In this document: positions 32,564 to 41,846 of the stretch, piece after piece
Numbering within the stretch: position 1 is the stretch's first letter
Layout of the letters: every line of letters begins with the position of its first letter
Assembly (NCBI RefSeq): GCF_026339735.1
Contig: NZ_JAPEQG010000002.1
Coordinates: forward strand, 930,001 to 994,000
Direction: 5' to 3'
Length of the DNA: 64,000 bases
Source of the DNA: Streptomyces sp. NBC_01669
GTDB lineage: Bacteria > Actinomycetota > Actinomycetes > Streptomycetales > Streptomycetaceae
The notes under the pieces: generated by a model
Told to the model about the DNA's origin: nothing
Database searches by the model: none
The model's input: only the letters and a program-made list of their open reading frames with translations
Made by a program: the position numbers and the translations under genes

Positions 32564-34660
32564 TTGCGTCTGGATGAGCTGTTTCCGTCTGTGGCAGCGC
32601 AGCTGCCCTCTGTGAAGGTCACAGAGGGGGCCCTGTCCTCCCCGGAGGGCGTGATACAGATCGCGGGTGTGCTGCACCAACAGCAACGCCGGCTGGCGCA
32701 ATCTCCGCATCTGCTCGAACAGTTCAGCTACGGGCTGCTGGAAGATATCCAGGCACTGGCTACCCGTGAGCCGTCGGTTCCTGAGCCGGCCCACACGGTG
32801 CTGGCCATGCTGGTCTGCTGGATCCCGGCGCGGCGCGGCTACGAGCACGCCCAGCCGACGGAGATGTGGCGGTGGTTGCATAGCGCAGTCGGCGCTCCGG
32901 TTCCCGTCGGAGCCGACGACACACAGATCGACACCGAGCCCTTGGCCCGGGCGCTGCAAGACCCGCTGTGGCGGGGAGCTTCCTCCATGGCGCTCACCAT
33001 GCTTGCGCCGGTGCTGTTCTACCTGCACAACAACGCGCACAGCGCCGAGGAACTGGCCCGTCTGCTGTATCCCGTGGTCGTCAATATCTGCCGCGCGCAG
33101 CTGGCCACGGGCCAGGTGCTGGTCATAGAGGCCGCCTGCCATGTGGTGAAGTACGCGGTCTGGCAACAGCACCGCAAGGAAGCTTGTGAACTGGGGCATG
33201 CACTGGAGCGCCTGCTGTATGCGCATCCTGAGCACCCCATGGCCGGTGCGATCGCGGTGCTGCTGGCCGGGGAACAGCCTGCCGTCACGCACCGGGATCC
33301 AGCGGTGATCGCCCGGTGGGCTCTTGAGCATGTCGAGGTGAACCCGTTTGTCGTGCTGTCGCTCAAGACGGCATTGGCGGTCCGGATGACGGTCGAGGAG
33401 CGGGAGTCGTTCATGCCGGAGGTGTTGTGCCAGTTGCGTGAGGTGGCCGCGCTGGTGCGGCAGGAGTCTCAGGCTGCGCAGTTGTCGCGGGATCGTGGCG
33501 TGGTGCTGTCCATGCAGGGTCAGGTCGTGCACGCCCTGCTTCAGGAGGGCCAGAGGGAGCAGCTGATGCAGTGGTTGTCCGCCTGGCGAGGCGTCGGCCC
33601 TGAGGAAGAGTTCCGGGAGCGGTACGTCGTGCTGGCCAACGCGGGAAGTCGCGCCTGGTACCGGCCGGGCACCGCGCCTGTTCCTGACGATGACGCCTCG
33701 CTGGTGCGGCTGACCAAGGCGATGAACAGCGCTCTGGGGCGCTCCCTGGTTACGCGCGGCATGGGCGACGCCGCGCTGACCGTGCCGGCTGATGGACGCA
33801 CCCGCACCGAGCACGCCGACGTGTTGGAAGCCGCGCTGCATGCCCATGTCGACGTGGCCGACCTGGCCGCGTTCGTCGGCGAGGAGGACGCCGGCGCGTT
33901 CATGTCGTTGCTGCCGTCGCTCATTCCGCTGCAGGCAATGCTGGCCCGGCACGGCGGTCCGGTGCTGCCCGTCTCGGTCAGCCTCCGGCAGCCGCTGCCG
34001 GACCGACGTGTGCGGTCCGTGCAGGTGTGGTGCGGTGACGCTCCCTTCGCACAGGCGGAGGGTGCCGTGCTGGAGACCGTATTCTCCTATGCTGGCATCC
34101 GGTGCGACCTGGTCGGGCCCGATGAGGTGGACCGTGAGCGGTTCCTGGACGCCTACCAGGACGATGCTTACGACGTGATCTGGGTGGCCGCGCATGGCTT
34201 GCATCCCCTCATGCAGCCCGACGACTCCGCTGTGTTGCTCACCTCCACCGAGCGGGTCTCGTTGCAGGACCTGGTGGACACTGCGGTGCCGTCGACGGGC
34301 GCCCGGCGCCTGCTCGTTCTCAACACCTGTGACAGTGCTGCGGCCAACACCCAGGGCGCGTTCGACGATTTCGGGCTGGCCCGTTCGGTCTCTGGTCCGG
34401 GGCAGGCGGTGGTGGGGCATCTGTGGCCCGTTCCAGGTGGCGCCGCTGTCGTCTTCGGTGCGCTTCTGGCGTGCGAGCTGGCGGATGGCAACGGGTTCGC
34501 CGACGCTTTTGCGTCGGCGTTGTGCGCGTTCCAGGAAGACTGGCACGTGCTAGCCCGGCGATTGGGTGACCGCGGGATCGGCGCCCAGGTAGCCGAGGCG
34601 CTCCATGATTTCCGCTCTCCGTGTCTCCTGGACTGGGCCAGCCCGGCTCTTCTGGTGTAG
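32564..34660 (+). CDS. CHAT-domain (caspase-like) protease with helical N-terminal region
   Basis: TTG 32564 (LRLDELFPSVAAQLPSVKV) follows AGGGGGTTGG and gives 698 residues. Residues about 1-450 are helical and unrecognised, with no TPR pattern that could be sworn to. The C-terminal CHAT domain has VIWVAAHGLHPLMQPDDSAV with catalytic His 544, and RRLLVLNTCDSAAANTQGAF with catalytic Cys 589. The closing GPGQAVVGHLWPVPGGAAVV is also conserved in CHAT and separase-like enzymes. Such proteases act as effectors of bacterial immune or cell-death systems after activation by a partner. No partner lies on the same strand within 1 kb, so it may be self-contained. Its left flank is relaxase copy 2. Confidence 0.82.
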   Translation: MRLDELFPSVAAQLPSVKVTEGALSSPEGVIQIAGVLHQQQRRLAQSPHLLEQFSYGLLEDIQALATREPSVPEPAHTVLAMLVCWIPARRGYEHAQPTEMWRWLHSAVGAPVPVGADDTQIDTEPLARALQDPLWRGASSMALTMLAPVLFYLHNNAHSAEELARLLYPVVVNICRAQLATGQVLVIEAACHVVKYAVWQQHRKEACELGHALERLLYAHPEHPMAGAIAVLLAGEQPAVTHRDPAVIARWALEHVEVNPFVVLSLKTALAVRMTVEERESFMPEVLCQLREVAALVRQESQAAQLSRDRGVVLSMQGQVVHALLQEGQREQLMQWLSAWRGVGPEEEFRERYVVLANAGSRAWYRPGTAPVPDDDASLVRLTKAMNSALGRSLVTRGMGDAALTVPADGRTRTEHADVLEAALHAHVDVADLAAFVGEEDAGAFMSLLPSLIPLQAMLARHGGPVLPVSVSLRQPLPDRRVRSVQVWCGDAPFAQAEGAVLETVFSYAGIRCDLVGPDEVDRERFLDAYQDDAYDVIWVAAHGLHPLMQPDDSAVLLTSTERVSLQDLVDTAVPSTGARRLLVLNTCDSAAANTQGAFDDFGLARSVSGPGQAVVGHLWPVPGGAAVVFGALLACELADGNGFADAFASALCAFQEDWHVLARRLGDRGIGAQVAEALHDFRSPCLLDWASPALLV

Positions 34661-35345
34661 CGGCTACGGGCCCGACCGTCGATGGCCCCTGTGCGCTGTC
34701 GTCGGTTGCCTTCGCCCCAGTCATTCCGGGATTCCGACCGCCCGAGTTCGGGGCTGACCTGACGGGGCCTGCCATGGCACCGGGAGTGCGCCGGTGGAGC
34801 CAAAGCGGCGTGCAGGCCGGCCCTGCCAGCTGCGGTCTCTCGATTTCGTGTCAGTACGCGACCTGCGCCTATACAGCCCGGTGACAGTACCGACACCCCC
34901 GATCTCTCATCTCATGACAGTGGCAGCACGTCCGGCGAGCCCGACGTATGACTCACTGACCAGTACGTCCAGGCAACACACGGGGAACCCGCCACTGTCA
35001 CACCATTCACTGACACGAAACCGAGAGATCGCAGCTGGCGTTCCACCTCGATGGCCACGAGCGGACTCCGGGATTCCCTTGGGGAAGATCGTGAAGTTCT
35101 GGCTGGGGAATTGCGCGAGCGTCCACACCACCCATCGATCACACCAACCCCCCGGCCGGCCATGGATCGGAACTCACGAAACTGAGACAGCATCACCCCA
35201 CCCGCGATAAACACCCAGGACAGCAATCCCACACCGATCTCTCACACACAAGACAGTGACCCCACACCCCGAAACAGCCACCGACCAGCACCAACACACC
35301 AAGACCCACTGCCTCTCACACCACTGCCCCAAAACCAAGAGATCG
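34661..35345. repeat. Non-coding repeat cluster with a 31-bp inverted repeat
   Basis: No good gene. The arms 34825-34855 and 35009-35039 are inverted repeats of 31 bp with two mismatches. The short pattern GATCTCTC (or its complement GAGAGATCG) followed or preceded at 8-20 bases by CAGTGA/CACTG recurs about five times (near 34836, 34894, 35000-35030, 35236, 35310-35345). A direct repeat pairs 35000-35035 with 35313-35347 (TCACACCA...AGAGATCGCAG). It could be a miniature transposon, a set of iterons or a protein-binding array. Confidence 0.6.
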
Positions 35346-35346
35346 C

Positions 35347-35967
35347 AGCGAGGCGATGGTGCCGGTCGGGCAGCACATGGCCAACCTGCGCCGGAAGGGC
35401 GGCCTCGGGAAGGACACGGAGCGGGCGGCGGAGCGCGCGCAGCAGCTGGCCGCGGTCGACCTGGAGTGGAACTGCCCGTGGCCGCTGGACTGGCAGCGGC
35501 ACTACCGCGTCCTCGCGGACCTGGTCGACGCCGACGGCGTCCTGCCGGCCATCGAGCCGGGCGTGCTGTTCGAGGGTGACGACCTGGGCAAGTGGCTGGA
35601 GCGGCAGAAGAAGCCGGGCAACTGGGCGCAGCTGTCGACCGAGCAGCAGGAGCGGTTGTCGAAACTGGGCGTGCAGCCCACTGAGACACCCTCTCCCGCC
35701 CCGGCGGCCGGACGTGCGGCGAAGGGTTCGAGCAAGGCGCAGCAGGCGTTCCAGCGGGGTCTGGCGGCCCTCGCGCAGTGGGTGGAGCGGGAAGGGCCGG
35801 ACCGGCCGGTGCCGCGCGGCCACAGCGAAGAGATCGCGGTCGGCGACGAGGCGGAGCCGGTGATTGTGAAGCTCGGCGTATGGACATCGAACACCCGCGC
35901 GAGGCGGGACAAGCTCACCCAGGAGCAGCGGGACGCCCTGCGGGAGCTGGGCATCCAGTGGGCATGA
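35347..35967 (+). pseudogene. HA-domain protein C-terminal part, copy 4
   Basis: The frame reads VPVGQHMANLRRKGGLGKDT, then AAVDLEWNCPWPLDWQRHYR, GVLFEGDDLGKWLERQKKPG and SNTRARRDKLTQEQRDALRE-LGIQWA before TGA 35967. It aligns along its whole 205 codons with the second half of copy 3 (5366-6342), roughly two thirds identical by eye. The helicase part and the first HA repeats are absent. The 5' boundary is the repeat unit ending at 35345. An ATG at 35356 exists but lacks a convincing ribosome binding site. Confidence 0.7.
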
Positions 35968-36063
35968 CGGAAGCGACCAGCGCGGCCGGCGCCGTCGTGC
36001 CCGCCGCGGCCGGTAGCTCACCGGGCACCGCGCATCGAGCGCCGAGCGCATTACGGTTCTCCG

Positions 36064-36954
36064 ATGAACCAGGATGAGATCCGTGACGAGTTGGTGAGTT
36101 CTGCACAGCGATGGGCTCGGACAGCTATCGACGCCTACGTCGAAGAGCCCGCGGACCAGGACTTCGCAGTCCATCACATGGCTGTGGCTGTCGAGCACCT
36201 GGCCAAGGCGTGTCTGGTATCCGTCGCACTCACGTTGCTGGCCAACACCAAGCCTTCTGTACAGGATCTGCTGGTACTGGGCGGCCAAGAAGACAAGGTA
36301 GAGACGGGGCGTGCCGGGCTCAGGACCGTCGGCGGTGCGGAGGCCGTAACGAGACTCGCACAAGTGGGGAAAGGCCAGGTGCCAACGCAACTTGCAGCGT
36401 TGAGGGATGCTCGCAACGGCATCACTCACATGGGGTGGGGGCGGCCCTCCAACGAGTGCAGGGAGCTGCTGACAGCCGGTGTGACGTACATCGATTCCCT
36501 GCTGCCCGTTCTAGCGAAGGAGCCGGATTGGTTCTGGGAGAGCCATTACGAGGTGTGCAAGAGCCTCGTAGAGAAAACGACGTCCGAGCTGAAATTGCGC
36601 TACGCGGCGAAGATCCGGCGGGCGAAGGAAACCTTCGCTAAGACAACAGAGCGCATGTCCAACAGCGAGAAGACGGCCGTGGTCGCAAGTCTGTCGGCAG
36701 CTCCACTGCCCAGCCGATGGCTTCTGCACGTGCCCACGCAGTGCCCGGCATGCGAAAGTCCTGCCTTCATCAGCGGGCGCGATAAAAGCGGCGATTACGG
36801 AGACATCTGGTTCTTCCCGCGCTACTTCGGGTGTCGGGTCTGCAAGCTCACGCTGACCGGACCGGAACTGGACCTCGCGGACATGAAAGCCCAGTCACTT
36901 CGCACGGAGGAGGAGCTGGATCCAGACTGGGAACCCGACTTCGACTTCATGTGA
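36064..36954 (+). CDS. HEPN-motif protein with C-terminal zinc ribbon
   Basis: ATG 36064 (MNQDEIRDELVSSAQRWART) encodes 296 residues. The N-terminal helical domain contains MAVAVEHLAKACLVSVALTL and, near residue 117, RDARNGITHMG. R117-N118-x3-H122 is the RNxxxH (R-x4-6-H) catalytic motif of HEPN ribonucleases, in the expected C-terminal helix of such a domain. The C-terminus has CxxC pairs at 227/230 and 257/260 (TQCPACESPAF, GCRVCKL), a zinc ribbon that could bind RNA or DNA. An acidic tail ends the protein. No antitoxin-like gene is next to it. It lies between HA copies 4 and 5 as a single-gene cargo. Confidence 0.65.
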   Translation: MNQDEIRDELVSSAQRWARTAIDAYVEEPADQDFAVHHMAVAVEHLAKACLVSVALTLLANTKPSVQDLLVLGGQEDKVETGRAGLRTVGGAEAVTRLAQVGKGQVPTQLAALRDARNGITHMGWGRPSNECRELLTAGVTYIDSLLPVLAKEPDWFWESHYEVCKSLVEKTTSELKLRYAAKIRRAKETFAKTTERMSNSEKTAVVASLSAAPLPSRWLLHVPTQCPACESPAFISGRDKSGDYGDIWFFPRYFGCRVCKLTLTGPELDLADMKAQSLRTEEELDPDWEPDFDFM

Positions 36955-36991
36955 CATTCCCGGTGTTCCTAGCGCGCGACGGCGGGGCCGC

Positions 36992-37231
36992 GTGACGAAG
37001 GCGCAGCAGGCGTTCCAGCGCGGCCTGGTGCCCCTCTCGCGCGATGGGCCCCGCGAGAGGGGCAGCTGCCGATCCCGCCGGGCCACGCCGAGGGGATCGC
37101 GGTCAACGGCGGGACGGAGCCGATGGTCGTAAAACTGGATGAGTGGGTCTCGAAACACCAAATCGAGACGGGGCAAGCTCGCCCAGGAGCAACTGGACGC
37201 CCTGCGGAAGCTGGGCGTGGAGTGGGCCTGA
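36992..37231 (+). pseudogene. HA-domain protein C-terminus, copy 5, frameshifted
   Basis: TKAQQAFQRGLVPLSRDG, then in a second frame LPIPPGHAEGIAVNGGTEPM-VVKLDEWVS, then in a third DKL-like / ALRKLGVEWA before TGA 37231. It matches the end of copy 4 (AQQAFQRGLAALAQW; VPRGHSEEIAVGDEAEPVIV) but has at least two frameshifts and is dead. Confidence 0.7.
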
Positions 37232-37350
37232 CACCGACCCGCGCGGGCGTTGGAGCAATCGGACACACCAGCGCACAGAGAGGGCCCAGGCTGCCATAAC
37301 AGCGCCCGGGGCCTCGTGCTCCGGAACCTAGTCCTGTGGATAGCTGAGTG

Positions 37351-37685
37351 TTACGAAGAGCGGTCGGGGGAACGGCCCAGGAGTGCGCGGAAGAAGTCAG
37401 CAACCACAAGCTGGGCTCGATCACGGTCACGTAGTTCATCGTGGCCGAACCGGAACACCTCGTATCCGCGGAATTTTAGATCGCGGTCGCCAGCCATGGT
37501 CGCGGCGTACTTTGCGCTGTCGGGCTTGGAACCTCCGTTGCGGGTGTAGTGCTGCATGCCGTCGACTTCCAGAACGACGCGTCGGTTCCCGGGCAGCAGC
37601 ATGAGAAAGTCCATGCGGAGGTTCTGCTGGGCGCGCTCGCCGCGCTCACGGGAGGAGGGCGAGTCGCCCGACGAGGAGTCTCCTG
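37351..37685 (-). pseudogene. C-terminal nuclease-like domain (DUF559/Vsr-like) without its N-terminus
   Basis: The minus-strand frame contains RMDFLMLLPGNRRVVLEVDG, then HYTRNGGSKPDSAKYAATMA-GDRDLKFRGYEVFRFG and VADFFRALLG. Asp in the first strand, Glu-Val-Asp in the second and a later Gly-Tyr-Glu-Val-x-Arg-Phe are typical of the Vsr/DUF559 branch of PD-(D/E)XK nucleases, which in actinobacteria often ends long proteins. Upstream of about 37685 the frame becomes unrelated low-complexity sequence, so the larger N-terminal part is missing. Confidence 0.55.
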
Positions 37686-37825
37686 AGTGACGGCCGCCCG
37701 GCAGCCGCCGGGGGCGTGGGGCCGACGACGTGAACACCCAGGCCCCTGGTAAGAGAATGGCAAGAGGCTGGTAAAGTCCGCTCACTTGGGCAGGGGCAGG
37801 GGCCCTCGCCGGGAGGGACTCTCAC

Positions 37826-40800
37826 GTGGGCAGACATGCCCTGGGACGGGGCGGTCTGACCGTCGCCGTCTCCGCACTCTCGGTCGCCGTCGCGGCCGTC
37901 ACCGTGGTCTCGGGGGGCGGCGAGCCGGCCCGCGCGGCCACCGCACAGACAGCGGGAACGACGGAGATTCTCCTTCAGGACCCACGCACGGAAACGACGC
38001 GTTCGGACCGCGTGCTCGCGGCCGGCGAGACCGGCTTCCTGCACCGGCAGGCCGGTGGAGCCGGGCTGCTCTGGACGAACTACGAGGACGGCGGCACCAT
38101 CACCGTCACCACCCCGCCCGGCAACGCCGGTGCGGGCCAGCCGTACCAGCCGACCACCACCAGCTGCTACGACATCAGCGCCACCTGCCCCTCGGGCACG
38201 TTCGGACAGGGCGCCGACACCGTCGCGCTCCCGCACCGGTCGTACACCGAACCCGTCTCACTGTGGACGCCCGGCGGAGCGGACGGCGGCACGCTGCGCA
38301 CGCTGGACATGCCGCGGCTGGACTACGTCGGCACGTACGGCGGGACTGTCGTGGCGGCCGAGCAGAACACCAGCGTCGACGGCTCGCCCCGGCCCGGCAC
38401 CGGGCTGGAACTGCTGGACTACGTCGACGGCAAGCAGCGCACCCGCGTGGTGACCGGAGGCCCGGCCGACAAGGTCTGGAAGACGGGCGTCACCTCCGTG
38501 CGCACCGGAGACACCAAGGGCGCGCTGCTCGCGTACCCGGGCGCCGCCGACTCGACCGGCGCCGCGACCTTCGACATCCACTACCTCGACTTCGCCACCG
38601 CGGAGCTCACCCAGGTCTTCTCCGGCGCCGGGAGCGGGCTGTCACTCTCCCTCTCCGGTGACCGGATCGGCTGGTACACCCCGGCCGCGGGCCTGCACCT
38701 CCGGTCCCGCGCGGACCTCGCCGCCGAGGAGACGGTCCCGGTGGCGGGCAACGGCACGGCCGGCTCCCCTGTGCTCGTCGGGAACTGGCTCGTCCTGGTG
38801 GCGGACCGGGGCCCCGTCACGGCCGTCTCGCTGACCGACGGCACCACGAAGACCCTGCTGACCCGCTCGTACGGCGACCCCGTCGCCGCCCCCGACGGCT
38901 CCGCCCTCGTCACCGGCGGCACGAGCACCACCGACTGGTGGGTGCAGCGCGTCGTCCAGGGCGCCGACGGCACCCCGCGGCTGGAGAAGGTGGCCAAGGT
39001 GCCGCCGTACGAGAACCCCAAGACGGGCCTCGCGCTCAGCCGGGGCAGCCTGCGCGTGGCGGAGCGCGACCCCGCCGTCAGCAGCACTATGGACGCCACG
39101 TCCGTGCGCACGCTGACGACGAACGGCAGCACCACGCTCACCGCGTCCGACGCCACGGCCGGCGACAAGGTCTCGGCCGTGTGCCCGTACCCGGGCACCT
39201 CCTGCTCGGCGATGTGGGGCAACAAGGTCACCGCCCCCCGGGACGCCTACCTCGAGACGTTCTACGACGCCGACGAGGGCGGATCGGGTCTGTCGGACGC
39301 GGACCGGGTGGCCCGCGTCGGCGACGGCTCGGGCGTTCCCGACCTTGAGTTCGGCACCGAGAAGGGCGCGATCGTCGACGTGTCCGACGACTACGCGGTC
39401 TACAACTCGGGCGGCTCCGCCCCGATGCAGTACGTGGGCCACTTCGGCTACGGCCAGAAGCTGAAGCGCTCGGTCCGCGCCGCGGCCCTGAACGGGCCCG
39501 TCCTGTGGAGCGCCACCGCCACCGCCGGCCAGGTCACCTCCTACAGCCTCACCACGGACAAGACCCTCACCACGGTCACGGTCCCCGGCGCCGGCTGTGT
39601 GCCGACCGAGCTGCAGGCGGCGGGCCGCTGGCTGTACTGGGCCTGCGGCACGGCCTCAGCGGGCGTGTACGACACCAAGGCCGGCACGTCCGCCGCCGTA
39701 GCCCCCGGTGACGTGCTGCTCGGCGACGGCTTCACCGTCCGCCACGACCACGCCGCCGACGAGCTGGTCCTCACCGACGCGGCCACCGGCGCCACCCGCG
39801 TGGTCGCCGCGAAGGTTCCGGACACCGGTCTGGCCGCCGACCGCCGCTACCGCTGGACGGTCGACGAGTACACGGGCCTGGTCGCCTGGTTCGACGCGTT
39901 CGAGCAGACGCACGTCGCCACCACCGGCGTGACCCCGTCCGCCCTGACCGCATTCGACTCGAGCGCCGACAGCTACGCCGCGCCTTCCACCGCCGACTCC
40001 TGGACGGGTTCGTGGCTGCTGTCCCGCCCTGTCGGCTCCTGGTCGCTCACCTTCACCTCGGTGGAGAGCGGCGAGACCGGAAAGGCGAGCCGCTCGGTCA
40101 CCGGCGGTGCGAGCGCCGCCCGGGTCTCGGCGGGCTGGAACGGCAAGACCGCGAGCGGGGCCCGCTTCCCCAACGGCCGGTTCACCTGGACCCTGAAGGC
40201 GACGGGCCTGAACACGTCCACCGCCACCACCGTGGCGACCGGCAGCGGCTTCCTCAACAACGGGGCACCGGTACGGCACGACTTCGGCAGCCCCGACGGC
40301 CCGGACGGCACTGGCGACCTGCTGACCCTCAACTCCTCGGGCGCCCTGACCTTCCAGAGGGGCACGGGCACGGGGACGTTCTCGAGCAAGGTCAGCGGCA
40401 GCGGCTGGGCGACCAGCGTCAAGGCGGTCCCGTTCGGCGACCTGAGCGGGGACCGGTGCAACGACGTCCTGGTGCGCTACAGCAGCGGGGCCCTGCGCCT
40501 GTACAAGCCTGGCTGCGGCGCGGCGCTCAAGCCGACGACGTCGTACACCACGCTGGCGACCAGCGGCTGGACCCAGTACGACGTGCTGACCTCTCCGGGT
40601 GACATCAGCGGTGACGGCCGGCCCGACCTGATCGCGCGCAACGCCTCGACCGGCGCGGTGTACCTGTACAAGGGCACCAGCACGGGCAAGCTGTCCGCGC
40701 GCGTGAAGCTGTACGACAGCTGGAAGGGCTACAAGAAGATCGTCGGCACCGGTGACCTCAACGGTGACGGCATCGGCGACCTGGTCGTCCAGGACACCTC

Positions 40801-41050
40801 GAACACCCTGTACCGCTACAACGGCACCGGCAAGGGCACGTTCGGCGCCCGCGCCAAGGTGTTCGGCAACTGGGGCGGCACGTACAACGCCGTCGTCGGT
40901 GTCGGCGACCTCAACCGTGACGGCAAGGCGGACATCGTCGTCCGGGACAGCGCGGGCAAGCTGTACCGCAACTACGGTGACGGGAAGGGGTCGTTCGGGT
41001 CCCGTACCCAGATCGCCACCGGCTGGGGCGGGTACAAGGCCCTCTCCTAG
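37826..41050 (+). CDS. Large secreted FG-GAP/VCBS repeat protein
   Basis: GTG 37826 (VGRHALGRGGLTVAVSALSV) lies behind GGGAGGGACT. A signal peptide ends near GGGEPARAATAQ. The 1,074-residue protein has a long beta-propeller-like N-terminal region, a FlgD-like Ig segment (NGRFTWTLKATG), and four C-terminal FG-GAP/VCBS repeats with calcium-loop motifs GDLSGDRCNDVLVRY, GDISGDGRPDLIARN, GDLNGDGIGDLVVQD and GDLNRDGKADIVVRD. Such proteins are exported and calcium-binding, usually with an adhesive or carbohydrate-related role. No partner gene is apparent. The 3' end is followed by insertion-sequence debris. Confidence 0.85.
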   Translation: MGRHALGRGGLTVAVSALSVAVAAVTVVSGGGEPARAATAQTAGTTEILLQDPRTETTRSDRVLAAGETGFLHRQAGGAGLLWTNYEDGGTITVTTPPGNAGAGQPYQPTTTSCYDISATCPSGTFGQGADTVALPHRSYTEPVSLWTPGGADGGTLRTLDMPRLDYVGTYGGTVVAAEQNTSVDGSPRPGTGLELLDYVDGKQRTRVVTGGPADKVWKTGVTSVRTGDTKGALLAYPGAADSTGAATFDIHYLDFATAELTQVFSGAGSGLSLSLSGDRIGWYTPAAGLHLRSRADLAAEETVPVAGNGTAGSPVLVGNWLVLVADRGPVTAVSLTDGTTKTLLTRSYGDPVAAPDGSALVTGGTSTTDWWVQRVVQGADGTPRLEKVAKVPPYENPKTGLALSRGSLRVAERDPAVSSTMDATSVRTLTTNGSTTLTASDATAGDKVSAVCPYPGTSCSAMWGNKVTAPRDAYLETFYDADEGGSGLSDADRVARVGDGSGVPDLEFGTEKGAIVDVSDDYAVYNSGGSAPMQYVGHFGYGQKLKRSVRAAALNGPVLWSATATAGQVTSYSLTTDKTLTTVTVPGAGCVPTELQAAGRWLYWACGTASAGVYDTKAGTSAAVAPGDVLLGDGFTVRHDHAADELVLTDAATGATRVVAAKVPDTGLAADRRYRWTVDEYTGLVAWFDAFEQTHVATTGVTPSALTAFDSSADSYAAPSTADSWTGSWLLSRPVGSWSLTFTSVESGETGKASRSVTGGASAARVSAGWNGKTASGARFPNGRFTWTLKATGLNTSTATTVATGSGFLNNGAPVRHDFGSPDGPDGTGDLLTLNSSGALTFQRGTGTGTFSSKVSGSGWATSVKAVPFGDLSGDRCNDVLVRYSSGALRLYKPGCGAALKPTTSYTTLATSGWTQYDVLTSPGDISGDGRPDLIARNASTGAVYLYKGTSTGKLSARVKLYDSWKGYKKIVGTGDLNGDGIGDLVVQDTSNTLYRYNGTGKGTFGARAKVFGNWGGTYNAVVGVGDLNRDGKADIVVRDSAGKLYRNYGDGKGSFGSRTQIATGWGGYKALS

Positions 41051-41084
41051 CAACCTGTGGGGCTCGGAAAGTCGACGCTGCAGG

Positions 41085-41846
41085 TCAAGCCGCATAGCGG
41101 TACTCGTTAATGGCGCCGCCGAGGATGCGGGTGCGCAGGAGTCTGCGGACTTCGAGGTCGTGCACGGTGATGGGCTGCTGGTCGGCGCCCGGAGGTAGTT
41201 GGTTGCGTGCTCGGTGGGGGCGGTGCTCGTTGTAGTGCCGCTCGTAGGCGGCCAGGACGTGCCGGGCGTGGGCCTCGTTCATGATGAGGACATGGTCGAG
41301 GGCCTCACGCCGGATGCTGCCGATCACCCGCTCACAGTGGGCGTTCATCCGAGGAGCTCGCGGTGCACTCTCGAGGATCTCCATCTCCTCGGCCTCGAAG
41401 ACGGCGTCGAAGGACTGGCCGTACTTGCCGTCGCGGTCACGTAGGAGGAAGCGCAGGGGTTCCATGCGCGTGCAGAGGTCGGCGGTCAGGTTCCGCGCCT
41501 GTTGCACTGCCCACTCGCGGGTGGGGTGGGCGGTGATGCCGGCGATGTGTAGGCGCCGGGTGCCGTGTTCGAGGAACGCCAGCGCGTACAGGCGTCTGCC
41601 GAGGACAGTGTCGATATGCAAGAAGTCGACGGCGATGATGCCCTGGGCCTGGTTCATGAGGAACTCCCGCCAGGTCGGGCCGGCGCGGCGTGGGGCCAGG
41701 TCGATGCCCGCCGCGTGGAGGATCTTCCATACCGTGGATGCGGCGATGGGGTGTCCGAGTCGGGCCAGCTCGCCTTGGATCCGCCGGTGCCCCCACTGTG
41801 CGTTCTCTCGAGCGAGCTGCAGGATCGGCATTGTCAACTTGAGCTG
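41085..41846 (-). pseudogene. Integrase-type (rve) transposase, N-terminus cut off by IS6
   Basis: The frame contains LARENAQWGHRRIQGELARL, GIIAVDFLHIDTVLGRRLYA (first Asp), FLLRDRDGKYGQSFDAVFEA (second Asp), APRMNAHCERVIGSIRREAL (Glu) and a C-terminal HYNEHRPHRARNQLPPGAD. This is a complete DDE integrase core of the same group as 48594-49700, 56070-56649 and 62446-62985. The first 60 or so residues are replaced by the IS6 end at about 41840, so it cannot be expressed normally. Confidence 0.8.

Noticed and set aside
32453..34546. 697-codon open frame on the minus strand
   Set aside because: Antisense to the CHAT gene and rich in His, Gln and Arg, as expected for a shadow frame. It has no motif and no ribosome binding site.
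34907..35232. Minus-strand frames in the repeat cluster
   Set aside because: Their sequence is dictated by the inverted repeats and they lack a ribosome binding site. Two frames overlap without either showing a coding bias.
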